The notes: generated by a model from the sequence alone, not told the origin. A stretch of DNA of 64,000 nt from Tolypothrix sp. PCC 7712 (GCF_025860405.1 NZ_CP063785.1:1364001-1428000); one strand, 5' to 3'; counted from the first letter of the stretch, positions 31,301 to 39,756 are shown. Translations and numbers: made by a program.

Positions 31301-33681
31301 TTCCCACCGACCCTTTAACATCGCGTCGCTTGCAAGGTAACGATCAAACAAGTATATCTGTTAACCAATTCTTCCAAGGATTCTACCAAACCAACGCCCT
31401 ACAAATCCAAACAATGGAAGGGCGAGAACATACAGGACAAGTAAGCAATAAAGACCGTCAAGAACGAGAAGAAAAATTCCGCCAAGGACAATTAGCAGCA
31501 TTGTTCTGTTCTCCGACAATGGAATTAGGCATCGACATTTCCGACCTCAGCGTTGTCCATCTACGGAACGTTCCCCCCAGTCCCGCCAATTATGCTCAAC
31601 GCAGTGGTCGCGCTGGTAGAAGTGGGCAGGAAGCCTTAGTAATTACCTATGCTTCCATTGGTAGCGGTCACGACCAATACTTTTTCAAACGCCAAAATCA
31701 AATGGTAGCTGGGGTAGTTGCTCCACCAAAACTAGAACTAGCCAACCAAGATTTAATTAAATCTCATGTGTATTCAATTTGGCTAGCACACACTGGGGTT
31801 TACTTGGAAGACTCCATGAATAAACTCTTAGATTTGGAACTAGAAGGTTATCCCCTCAAAGACAGTATTCGCCAACAACTTACCCTCAGCCCTGCCAAAT
31901 TAGCCCAATGTCTGCAAGCTACTCAGTCCATTTTCTCAGACTTTTTCTGCCAAGAGGATTTGCAAAAAGCTTCCTGGTATTCTGTTAATTGGCTACAGCT
32001 AACTATTGACAACGCCCTGAATGCTTTTGACCGCGCCTGTAAGCGTTGGCGAGAATTGTACACAGAATCAGTCAAACAATTAGAATCTGCCCGCCGCACC
32101 ATTGACCGTTCTGCTAGAGGTGATGTCACCCAGGAAGAACGCAGTAACGCCGAAGCACAGTCACGAGAAGCGCAACGACAAATTGACCTCCTCGTAGGAC
32201 ACACCCAAGGCAAGAGTAATTCCCAGTTTGAATTTTATCCCTATCGCTACTTTGCCGCCGAGGGATTTTTACCAGGATTCAACTTCCCCCGTCTACCAGT
32301 CCGGGCATTTATTCCCGCTGGTGAAGGTGGTGAATTCATTTCTCGCCCGCGCTCAATGGCATTACGAGAATTTGCTCCTAGTAATATTCTTTACTATGAA
32401 GGCAGTAAATTTATGGTAGCCAAAACTAAAGTTCCTGTTGGTGGTATTGAAGGCGAGTATAAGCGGGTGAGCGTTTGTGCTAATTGTGGCTATTATCACG
32501 ACGGTGATTTTCGTGATACCTGCGAAAACTGTGGTTTAGAAATTAAACCTGATGTTCATAACAATGTAGCTAAATTGACTCGTGTGCTACCAATGGAAAC
32601 TGCGATCGCTCGCCGTCGAGAACGTATTACCTGCGACGAAGAAGAACGGCTCAAGTACGGCTACAACATTACAACCCATTTCCGCTACGCCAATCAAAAA
32701 CGAGAATCCGCGATCGTCCAAGCTGCTGATGCTACGCCACTATTCAAGTTAACCTATGGAGCCACTGCTACCATCTGGCGAATTAATCGCGGACTGAAGA
32801 AGAATAGAGAAGACCGAGGATTTAAGCTTAATCCGACAACGGGTGTATGGGGGGACAATAAAAACCCACAGGCTCAACAAACCCCTGACAGCCTGCACGC
32901 TGAAGTTAATTTAATGGTCGATGATACTTGTAATATCTTGGTGGTTGAACCCTTAAATATTCCTGCTGATAACAGAGAAGCTTTTATTACTACCCTGCAA
33001 TATGTTTTAGAAACAGCAATCCAAGCCGTCTACAAATTAGAAGCTGATGAACTTGATTCAGAACGGCTAGGTGCAGGTAAATATCTGCTTTTCTGGGAAG
33101 CTGCTGAAGGTGGCGCAGGCGTATTATCTCAACTTTTAGAAAAACCAGAAGCATTTAAAAAAATTGCTGATGCGGCTTTAGATATTTGTCATTTCACGCA
33201 ACCAAAAGAAAGTTGTATTCAAGCTTGTTATGAATGTTTGCTTTCCTACCGCAACCAATTCGACCATGCGCTGATAAACCGTCATCTAATTAAACCCTGG
33301 CTTGACCTACTACTGGAGAGTAGCGTTATTACTCAAACCAAAGGACTTTCTCGTGATCAGCAATATCAAAAACTGCTGCAACAAACAGACCCCAACTCTG
33401 ATTTTGAGCGCGTGGTGTTACAGGAGATTTATCAACGCGGGTATAAATTACCTGATGCTGGCCAAAAGTTGATTCCAGAAGCCAACTGTAAGCCAGATTT
33501 TGTGTATGAGCAGGAGGCGATCGCACTTTTTTGTGATGGTTCAGTTCATGATAGCCCTGATAAACGCAGACAAGACCAAATTGAGCGCGATAATCTCAGG
33601 TATAACACTGATTACACTGTATTAACTTTACGCCATGATGAAGATTGGGGCGCGAAGTTAGAAATTTTGGGGACTCTGTAA
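28336..33681 (+). CDS. DEAD/DEAH helicase-DUF1998 fusion with C-terminal nuclease-like domain
   Basis: A 1781-residue protein with superfamily 2 helicase motifs: Walker A TGTGSGKS (about residue 215), Walker B LVLDELHTYRGRQGAD (about 327), and MELGIDISDL plus QRSGRAGRSGQ in the second RecA domain (about 1060-1100). Two zinc-knuckle-like clusters follow (CANCGYYHDGDF and CENCG, about 1380-1395). DUF1998/MZB signatures come next (FWEAAEGGAGVL and CIQACYECLLSYRNQ, about 1595-1635). The final 95 residues (PDFVYEQEAIALFCDG then a Lys/Arg/Asp-rich helix) look like a Vsr/DUF559-type restriction endonuclease fold with an acidic core. In class 1 DISARM the helicase (DrmA) and DUF1998 protein (DrmB) are separate genes; Druantia DruE is a comparable large fusion. 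The gene is the last of the operon. Confidence 0.85.
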   Translation: MKLPIKLQDLLQQNESAIVAASTFFSQKIALLDCTGVVTVTSEQLALLFSSIPEDWEFQEFSEILNLSTVNSIFNHQLQEWINQRLGHTQPQSSITNAELSNTNELDIFNFRNEVIGDYRRYIESFLKIRDSKVKEFVDAELDKGQLWTDPLVQLNPSYKKGATVKELVQQQTLHPDSENYFCKKDGTPFTFHYHQKQAFETAQRQEPYVVTTGTGSGKSMTYVVPIFDDLLRHPEISGVRAILVYPMNALINSQKEELDKFLRQVPNTHIRVEQYTGQESLTRKTEIQNNPPHILLTNYVMLELMLSRTHENKLVESANLKFLVLDELHTYRGRQGADVAILIRKLRQRSKSNDELLCIGTSATMSTEGSRQQRRQVVADVASKLFGVEIKPSNVIDETLERSIQRAEPTIEQLRQAILAGLPSDLEQTPTEFQNHPLSYWIEMNFGLEAREGHLVRRQPISLETGATKLAEQTQLPEETCLTVLKQMFLWGSKTKGLAFRLHQFISQGGSVYATIENRDKRHFTLEGQYTTTDNRLLYPLVFCRECGQDYYVVRYDADKHIILPQLPTALDISPDDADITEGYLTLDEPGLWDTGDEDRLPDSWFSETKKKGRVAKKDFAPFIPRKLQVLANGKVTSSLLQGTTCWFIPKPFLTCLNCGVLHDKKRNEFTKLSRLSSEGRSTATTLLCLSTTSRLKQAFTGEKAKAAKILSFTDNRQDASLQAGHFNDFVQTSFLRAALLGAIQAKQQLTHSELASVVIQYMGITQNDYAKQPAEFSGGKRRNEEAFRKLIEYRLYEDLRRGWRIVQPNLEQCGLLVIEYDGLQEDCADNNLWQKHRHPLLLQATPQQRFVITQALLNHLRRELAIDAKLLQPDQKDSLRSEVIQIIKEPWVFDENEYLHLATWATISSGSERAKVKLTTRSKIGRFLRSPNTWSLRSQPLTDTEFNSLITTLVSALCDAGYLVQQKSEVQLQISSLLWKASNLKEIPTDPLTSRRLQGNDQTSISVNQFFQGFYQTNALQIQTMEGREHTGQVSNKDRQEREEKFRQGQLAALFCSPTMELGIDISDLSVVHLRNVPPSPANYAQRSGRAGRSGQEALVITYASIGSGHDQYFFKRQNQMVAGVVAPPKLELANQDLIKSHVYSIWLAHTGVYLEDSMNKLLDLELEGYPLKDSIRQQLTLSPAKLAQCLQATQSIFSDFFCQEDLQKASWYSVNWLQLTIDNALNAFDRACKRWRELYTESVKQLESARRTIDRSARGDVTQEERSNAEAQSREAQRQIDLLVGHTQGKSNSQFEFYPYRYFAAEGFLPGFNFPRLPVRAFIPAGEGGEFISRPRSMALREFAPSNILYYEGSKFMVAKTKVPVGGIEGEYKRVSVCANCGYYHDGDFRDTCENCGLEIKPDVHNNVAKLTRVLPMETAIARRRERITCDEEERLKYGYNITTHFRYANQKRESAIVQAADATPLFKLTYGATATIWRINRGLKKNREDRGFKLNPTTGVWGDNKNPQAQQTPDSLHAEVNLMVDDTCNILVVEPLNIPADNREAFITTLQYVLETAIQAVYKLEADELDSERLGAGKYLLFWEAAEGGAGVLSQLLEKPEAFKKIADAALDICHFTQPKESCIQACYECLLSYRNQFDHALINRHLIKPWLDLLLESSVITQTKGLSRDQQYQKLLQQTDPNSDFERVVLQEIYQRGYKLPDAGQKLIPEANCKPDFVYEQEAIALFCDGSVHDSPDKRRQDQIERDNLRYNTDYTVLTLRHDEDWGAKLEILGTL

Positions 33682-33695
33682 TCTAAATTTAATTA

Positions 33696-33717
33696 GACTC
33701 GTCCGTAAATTTGCAAC
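33696..33717 (+). repeat. solo MITE-end-like sequence
   Basis: GACTCGTCCGTAAATTT preceded by TA. It matches the outer ends of the MITE at 35556-35811 (GACTTGTCCGTAAATTT read from its right end). No partner end was found in the 33682-33872 intergenic region, which otherwise shows nothing recognisable. Confidence 0.5.
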
Positions 33718-33872
33718 ACTCTCTGAGCTTGGTTTTGGACAGCGTTGACTGTTAAGCAAATCCAACGTCAGAATAAGAGTTTGGGATAGTTACTGATAGC
33801 AACTCTCTGTAAAAATGTTGATAGCAATTCATAATCTACCTCATGTTTACAACTTTTATGAAAATAGCAAAA

Positions 33873-34898
33873 TTATTTTAGTATAATTCGATCGCGCCCC
33901 TCTGCCTTTGCTTGGTAAAGTGCCTTATCTGCTTTCAGCATCAAATCTGAGGGTGAAGATTCCCATGTCGGAACCATAGTCGCCACACCAATACTCAGGG
34001 TGACATACTCACTAACCTTTGACTTGGAATGAACAATTTTTAAATTTCTGACTCCCGCTTGCATCGCCGCCGCAACATGAACTGCACTCACAGCATGGGT
34101 ATTAGGCATAATGACAGCAAATTCATCACCCTCACTAATCCGGGCTGCTAAATCTTGATTTTTCTGTGCTGTATGGGCTATGACTTGACCGAGTCTGGAC
34201 AAGCACGTACCTGTCTCAGAATGGCCATATTGATCAACGTAAGGTTTAAAGAAGTCTACATCACACATAATTAAGGACAGAGGTAATTCCTCTTGTGCTA
34301 AATTAATCCATTGCGTATTCAGGTAATCATCAAAGCGGCGACGATTAGCTAACCCTGTTAAGCTATCAACGTTGGCCATATGTTGTAACGCCTGGTTTGC
34401 CGCTTCTAACTGTTTATACACTTGTGCCTGTTGTAACAACCGCCGCAAACGCTGGCGCAAAACTGCCCAATGAATTGGTTTGGTTATATAATCCATTGCA
34501 CCAACTTCAAAGGCATGGTTGACAGACTCTTCATCATCCAAGGATGTCATCATCAATATGGGAGTTCGTTCCCATAATTTAGAGATGACAGTATTACCTA
34601 AAGCAGAATCAGTATCAAAACTTGCAAGGGCTGCCATCAAGTTATTTCTAGCAATTTTAAGCAGTTGCTTACAGCATGTAAAGCCATCCATCACAGGCAT
34701 TACCGCATCTAACAAGACTATATCCGGTTTGATAGTATCGTAAGCATGTAAACATTGCTGACCATCATTGACCTCAACCACTCGATAGCCTTCTTGTTCC
34801 ATAGCTTTACGCAACAGCACTCGCATGGTCTTGTCATCAGAGGCTACCAAAATCAGTGGCGGTTGCTTAGAAAGAGAAAATGGACTTATACCTGACAT
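33873..34898 (-). CDS. response regulator with GGDEF domain (PleD-like)
   Basis: From the ATG at 34898 the protein has 341 residues; a GTG at 34955 gives 19 more residues that do not look conserved. An N-terminal receiver domain (about residues 10-155) has the phospho-acceptor Asp in IVLLDAVMPVMDG and the conserved Lys in YITKPIHW. It carries an internal expansion (ALASFDTDSALGN). The C-terminal GGDEF domain (about 175-340) begins with DSLTGLANRRRFDDYL, but the active-site motif is EGDEF (in ISEGDEFAV) rather than GGDEF. The first Gly tolerates some substitution in known diguanylate cyclases, so activity is uncertain. The product would make cyclic di-GMP on phosphorylation. The gene stands alone. 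Confidence 0.85.
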   Translation of the reverse strand: MSGISPFSLSKQPPLILVASDDKTMRVLLRKAMEQEGYRVVEVNDGQQCLHAYDTIKPDIVLLDAVMPVMDGFTCCKQLLKIARNNLMAALASFDTDSALGNTVISKLWERTPILMMTSLDDEESVNHAFEVGAMDYITKPIHWAVLRQRLRRLLQQAQVYKQLEAANQALQHMANVDSLTGLANRRRFDDYLNTQWINLAQEELPLSLIMCDVDFFKPYVDQYGHSETGTCLSRLGQVIAHTAQKNQDLAARISEGDEFAVIMPNTHAVSAVHVAAAMQAGVRNLKIVHSKSKVSEYVTLSIGVATMVPTWESSPSDLMLKADKALYQAKAEGRDRIILK

Positions 34899-35082
34899 AA
34901 GTTGCGTTTCGCAGAAAAACCCGATATGCGCGGCGTAAGAATTGTGCGTAAGCACAGTAGTATATTTTACTTATAAGTTGTTTCCTCCTGGAGTTCCTTC
35001 CTCACAGATCCCGGTCACTTCGGTAGTAAAATTACTGCCTTTTGTTTTATGATTGATAAAGATATAAGCCAGATCAGCAGTA

Positions 35083-36367
35083 ATGAATATTTCCATTCTG
35101 GTCTTTGGGAGTCATAAATTTATCTCCACACTTCCAGATTCAGATACGTTATGCAAGCGCTTTTAGTGTAGAAGTTATTGGCGATCTCGATCAGGCAGTT
35201 TCGCATATTCAAATAACGCCGCCCGACATTATAGTTGTGCAGGCTAGCGTAGATGGCAGTATGGAACTGTGTAGCTGGTTGAAAGACCAAGCGAAGTTAT
35301 CTTGGATATACTGTATTCTTTTGGAAGATCGTTCTCAGCAAATAACGGATAGAGATAAGTATGGCCGGGAGTGGGAATTGGAGATGACTTCCTCGGCATT
35401 AAAACAAGGAGCAGACGCTTATATTTGGCAACTACCTGAAGGAAAAACAGACTATACGTTAGCAGAATTAACTGCTAATCATCGTCTGATAATGGCACAA
35501 TTAACAGTTGGTTTGCGGAAAGCGAAAAAATATCGCGATTTAATGCGGACAAATAGACCCGTCCGAAAATTAAATTCCCGAAAAGATAGGATATAAAGTT
35601 TGATTTTTGCTAATCCTAATATTTACCATATATAGCTTGTGCTGATTCCATAGCATAATAAATCATGTGTAAGCTCAAAATTAGAAAATCCTATTTTTTG
35701 TCTCTAAACTATCATCAACTATCTCAAACCCTTATTGCTACGTTGAGCGAAGACATATAAGCAATCTTTGAAAGCCTTGTACAGACTGGGTTATAAATTT
35801 ACGGACAAGTCTAATGATTTACTATCAGCGATCGCTTTAGCTGATGCTTTGACAGAACTCAATAATCGCCGTGCTTTGGAATGGGACTTACCCAGACAAA
35901 TTCAAAGAGCCCGTGAACATGGGCTTCTTTTGAGTTTAATTATTTTAGATATAGATGACTTTAAAAAAGTTATTGATACACATGGTCATGTATATGGTGG
36001 CAGTACATTGCAGTTGCTGTCTATCCGTCTGAAGCACAATCTGCGCTTTCAGGATACTCCATTCGTGTATGGTGGTGATGAATTTGTGGTTCTTTTAGCT
36101 AATACTACTGGTGAAGAAGCATTAATTGTCGCACGCCGTCTGAATCGCATAGTTAACGAACAACCATTTGTGATTAATAATCATCAGGCTATTAATGTCA
36201 CCATTAGTTTAGGTACTGCCTGCCTGCAAAACAATGATGATGAGCAAGGTACCAGCCTATTGGATCGTGCCGATCAATGTCTACTAGAAGCTAAAGCTAC
36301 TGGAAGAAATAAAGTGATTGGCTGGGACTTATCCGATGTCTCCTATCTCAAAGCTGCTTCTTCGTGA
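35083..36367 (+). pseudogene. receiver-GGDEF protein gene split by a MITE
   Basis: The 5' part encodes a receiver-like domain with no obvious acceptor Asp (PPDIIVVQASVDGS in place of the usual Asp region) that ends in RDLMRTN. After the 256-bp insert the protein resumes with NDLLSAIALADALTELNNRR and a complete GGDEF domain with canonical YGGDEF. Joining the two across one copy of the target site gives an in-frame protein. A second lesion is likely near the 5' end: an ATG at 35083 starts MNISILVFGSHKFISTL, typical of the family, but in a different frame from the rest, and the best start in the main frame is only a TTG at 35105. The GGDEF half could still be made from a TTG at 35768 inside the element. 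Confidence 0.75.
35556..35811 (+). mobile_element. 256-bp MITE with TA-type target site
   Basis: Terminal inverted repeats: left GACCCGTCCGAAAATTAAA, right end complementary to GACTTGTCCGTAAATTTAT. The element is flanked by TA on both sides (35554-35555 and 35812-35813); a 3-bp AAT duplication is an alternative reading. TA duplication is the hallmark of IS630/Tc1-mariner elements. There is no transposase inside. Removing it restores a receiver-GGDEF fusion protein in frame. Confidence 0.8.
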
Positions 36368-36784
36368 CGCTTGATTGGGGGGATAAGGGGGACATATCAA
36401 TTCAAAATTCAAAATTGGGAAGAGGGTGGACAGGCAAACCAATGCTTAATGAATAATTGTAGCTAACTGTTGACCTGAGAGACTTTCAGCGTTTTTTGAA
36501 TTACTGTCACTGAGTAGAATTCTCAAAGGAGCTTGCGAAGTGAACTTGAGGCTTTGACCCCCCAATATTTAGCTTACCACCACTCGTGAGAGTTTAGAAA
36601 AAAGCGGATTTTGTCAATCAGCTAAAATACTCAAAATGAATAAAAGTGCAATCACTCTAACCTCTTATGAGTGGGTAGCTGCTTTGATGTCCAACTCATC
36701 TCTTACTGCTGGAACACCTTATGTGCAGACAACTTTTCAAACAGCTTCTAATATGGAGTAATATCATTATCTAAGTAAATAAGT
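36368..36784. other. intergenic region without a convincing gene
   Basis: Contains a tandem ATTCAAA-type heptamer near 36399 and a 41-residue reading frame at 36636-36761 (starts MNKSAITLTSYEWVAAL) with no recognised family. No promoter was assigned. Confidence 0.5.
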
Positions 36785-37297
36785 ATGGATATCGATAGAG
36801 AACTAACTTTAGAGGAAAAAAGCACTAACGCCGAAACCTGGCAGCATATTTTTCTAGTGCAAAAGCTCTTAGCCAAAATGCAGGTAGAGCTTATGAAACG
36901 GCAATTCACGCACGACCAAAGTAAGCTTCGCTCACCTGAAGTGGAAGCGTTTACTGAAGTTACTCATAAGCTAAAAGGACTCACTTATGGAAGCTTGGAA
37001 TACCAAGAAAATCTTAGAGAGATAAAATCAGCTCTAAAACACCACTACTCCGTAAATAGACACCACCCAGAGTTCTTTAAAAACGGAATTGAGGGCATGA
37101 ACCTTATTGACCTGATGGAGTTACTTTGTGATTGGTACGCTGCCAGTAAACGCCATGATGATGGAGATATTCATAAGAGCATCGAGATTAGTGTAGAACG
37201 TTTTGGGCTTTCACCACAACTTGTTGCAATTCTGAATAACACCATCCCCTTAATGGAAGATATGTTTGAAGGTTTGCATACACAAGCTGACATCTAA
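36785..37297 (+). CDS. DUF5662 family protein
   Basis: A 170-residue, mostly helical, soluble protein. It carries the hallmarks of DUF5662: HDQSKLRSPE near residue 47, then HHYSVNRHHPEF (about 100-111), MNLIDLMELLCDWYAASKRH (about 117-136) and GDIHKSIEISVERF. The ordered His and Asp residues resemble an HD-like metal-binding core. The family is found in phages, plasmids and bacterial accessory regions, and its reaction is unknown to me. It is convergent with the CBASS operon, with 82 bp between the stops. Whether it works with CBASS cannot be told. Confidence 0.75.
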   Translation: MDIDRELTLEEKSTNAETWQHIFLVQKLLAKMQVELMKRQFTHDQSKLRSPEVEAFTEVTHKLKGLTYGSLEYQENLREIKSALKHHYSVNRHHPEFFKNGIEGMNLIDLMELLCDWYAASKRHDDGDIHKSIEISVERFGLSPQLVAILNNTIPLMEDMFEGLHTQADI

Positions 37298-37379
37298 ATT
37301 TATATGAGAGCATTCTCTTGTCTTTTCAAGACCAGATTCGTGACGTTTCTTCTGATCGATAAGACTTAAATAAGTAGCA

Positions 37380-38732
37380 CTAATTTATCACTACTTTAAC
37401 TCTTTTCACGCCGATGATTCGCCCGTACTGACGCAAGACACAATCCATGTAGTGAACTCCTTTATAGGCTGAATTTTCTGTAGCAGAATGTCCTCTTCCT
37501 GCAGGATGTCCTAAATCATTTTCTATTTCAGCTTCAGCTCCTTCATTTCTTACTGTCCATTCAACCGTTACATAAGGTGGAAGGGAACTAGTATTTACCA
37601 ATTTAAAGGTAATAGAGCAATTTTTTGGAATTGGCCCAATAGAATCGATACCACTCCAGTTGTTAGTTCGTTGTGATAAAGGTTTTTTGCGTTCTGCGGT
37701 GACAAAAATTGTAGGCGTAAATACTTGACGGAGCAATGAATCTTGCCGTGACTCTGAAAACTTCACGATTTCTTCTCTGGCTTCTGGTAATGGGAAGAAA
37801 TGTTTGTATACTGTGCTCCATATGTCAGCCGCTTCAACTTCTGTCTTCGCATTCAGAGCCTGTTGAGCAAGAGTAGCGAATTGTTCTATATGCTTCTTTA
37901 ACGCAGTGATGCCATTTTTCCCAAGACGATCGGACATAATTTCTGCGTGATTGACTGGATTATACACCGTTGAATCTTGTGTAAGTCGAGCTAATATTAA
38001 CCTAAGAATTCCAGTCAGTGCATTATCATCACTTGATCGTTCTTCTTCACTGAGTAACTCATAAGATTCTGTAACTAAGACAGTTAATAAAATTGCAGAA
38101 GGTTTTCCTTCTCCTTCTTTCAGGTTAAGAATCCCCCATGCTTTTAAATAACGAATGAGACGGCGTACATTATGACGAATATCCTCATCTGGAAATTGTT
38201 GTTTAAACCATACATAAATTGCTTTTGGATCACTTTCTTCCCACTCATCTTCTTCAGTCGCTAACGCCCTTGCATCGCGTGAATTATCTAAATGATACGT
38301 GGGTACATCAATATGAAAGTCGCCTTCATAGTGAATCCGATTACACCGCATTTTAGGAGACGCTACTTTTTTAATATCATTTTGATGTTGCCTATAAGCC
38401 TCCATACATTCTTGCACCATTTTCTTTAATTGCAAGGGAGAAAACTCACCATCATGAGGTTCACCTTGCCATTGAAAATATATTCCTAAATCAATATCAA
38501 ACTCATCGCCATTAAAAAGTGGACGTAACTGAGTCTTAAATTTATAAGATCCTTGTAGCCACGAGTAAATTGAGTAGCCACTTATTATTTTTAATTCAGC
38601 TTTCAAATAATCTGCAAGTTCATTCCATCGTTGTTTTTGTGCTTCTTTTTGTTCATTGCTAGGAGTAATACGTCTATGAAGTGTTTGCTTCTCTGTCGAA
38701 GAATTATAAAACAATGATGCGGTAATTCCCAT
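37380..38732 (-). CDS. CD-NTase (cGAS/DncV-like) with AGS-C sensor domain, CBASS
   Basis: From the Met at 38732 the product is 450 residues. The longer frame from 38849 overlaps the upstream gene and is rejected. The nucleotidyltransferase core has GS at 61-62, the metal-binding pair in FDIDLG (Asp79 and Asp81) and the third Asp in FHIDVP (Asp142). The middle is helical as in other cyclic-oligonucleotide synthases. The last 120 residues (NNWSGIDSIGPIPKNCSITF, VEWTVRNEGAEAE, YKGVHYMDC) match the AGS-C domain described for SMODS-type enzymes. CD-NTases sense phage infection and make a cyclic nucleotide that switches on an effector. The effector gene is just 4 bp upstream, so this is a two-gene CBASS. 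Confidence 0.9.
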   Translation of the reverse strand: MGITASLFYNSSTEKQTLHRRITPSNEQKEAQKQRWNELADYLKAELKIISGYSIYSWLQGSYKFKTQLRPLFNGDEFDIDLGIYFQWQGEPHDGEFSPLQLKKMVQECMEAYRQHQNDIKKVASPKMRCNRIHYEGDFHIDVPTYHLDNSRDARALATEEDEWEESDPKAIYVWFKQQFPDEDIRHNVRRLIRYLKAWGILNLKEGEGKPSAILLTVLVTESYELLSEEERSSDDNALTGILRLILARLTQDSTVYNPVNHAEIMSDRLGKNGITALKKHIEQFATLAQQALNAKTEVEAADIWSTVYKHFFPLPEAREEIVKFSESRQDSLLRQVFTPTIFVTAERKKPLSQRTNNWSGIDSIGPIPKNCSITFKLVNTSSLPPYVTVEWTVRNEGAEAEIENDLGHPAGRGHSATENSAYKGVHYMDCVLRQYGRIIGVKRVKVVIN

Positions 38733-38736
38733 AAAA

Positions 38737-39756
38737 TTATAAATTATTTGAGTTTCGATGAGATCCGTAATAAAAATAAGGAGTAGGTGGTGTGTGCTGG
38801 AGCATTCTGCGGAGTACTGGACTTGAAATTGATTCTCGCAACGCAGCACTTGCTAAACCTTTAATAGTGGATTGAGCCGCAGAAGTTGCAACGTCAAGTC
38901 CTAGATCACCTTCCTGGGCTTTTGATTGAGCTGAGTCAATCCGGAAATAGCGATCACCTAATTTGTGGGTGAGCATAAATTCTGTCAATTTCTGTTGCGA
39001 GGAGAGGATGACAGACATTAGTCGTGTGTCGTAAAACCAATCTAGGATTCCTAAATTTCGACCAGTACTATGAGAGAAAGAAAATTGTGAAGTAGTAGTT
39101 CCAATACTCAAAATAGACACCTGCGTTGTAGGCACTTTAAAGAAGTACTCTGCTTCGTGAAGTGCTACGGCATCAGGCATATTAGCACAGAGTCCGCCGT
39201 CAGTGAACAGTTCATCTCCAACCTGTGCTAAAGGAAAAAATGTGGGTGCTGCTGATGTGGCTAAAGCTACATCATGAACCCTAATGCGGTGATCTCGTTC
39301 AAATCGCTCGTGATGGGGTGTTTTGAACACTTGAGGTCTTCCCTTGGTCAAATTGATAGTAGGGACAACAATTGGGTGTTTGAGATCGCCTATGAGTGTC
39401 GCAGGATCAATGAACTCATGTAACGCATTCCGTAACCCGTCATGCTTATACTTAGGGTTGAAAAGCGCACGTCCAAGGTCAATCATTTTACCAAATGTTG
39501 AACGTGGTACAGGCCTTGCGGAAAATATACTCTGCCCATGCTTTTCAAATGCATGTAATATTGTCGTAGCGGGAACTTCTAACGCTAAACTTAGTGCCAC
39601 AATGCCACCAATTGAAGTCCCTGCTAAAAGGTCAAAGCATTGTGCTATGGGCTTGCCAATTCTTTCTTCCAACTCACATAACACTACAACTTGGTAAAGA
39701 CCAAGATATCCTCCTCCGCTTAAGGAGAGAATTTGAAAATTATTTGCGTGCTCCAT
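38737..39756 (-). CDS. capV: CBASS patatin-like phospholipase effector (CapV type)
   Basis: A 339-residue patatin-like lipase. The oxyanion motif GGGYLG is at about 14-19, the nucleophile Ser48 lies in GTSIG, and the catalytic Asp186 is in DGG. All three are intact. In CBASS, CapV-type phospholipases are activated by a cyclic (di)nucleotide and degrade the inner membrane, killing the infected cell. No transmembrane segment or signal peptide is seen, as expected for a cytosolic enzyme. It comes first in the operon, followed by the CD-NTase after 4 bp. No Cap2/Cap3 ubiquitin-like ancillary genes are present, so this resembles a minimal type I system. The specific signal is not predictable from sequence here. 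Confidence 0.92.
   Translation of the reverse strand: MEHANNFQILSLSGGGYLGLYQVVVLCELEERIGKPIAQCFDLLAGTSIGGIVALSLALEVPATTILHAFEKHGQSIFSARPVPRSTFGKMIDLGRALFNPKYKHDGLRNALHEFIDPATLIGDLKHPIVVPTINLTKGRPQVFKTPHHERFERDHRIRVHDVALATSAAPTFFPLAQVGDELFTDGGLCANMPDAVALHEAEYFFKVPTTQVSILSIGTTTSQFSFSHSTGRNLGILDWFYDTRLMSVILSSQQKLTEFMLTHKLGDRYFRIDSAQSKAQEGDLGLDVATSAAQSTIKGLASAALRESISSPVLRRMLQHTPPTPYFYYGSHRNSNNL

Noticed and set aside
38733..38849. Longer start for the CD-NTase
   Set aside because: It would overlap the phospholipase gene by 113 bp and the extra residues do not resemble the family; Met at 38732 follows the phospholipase stop by 4 bp.
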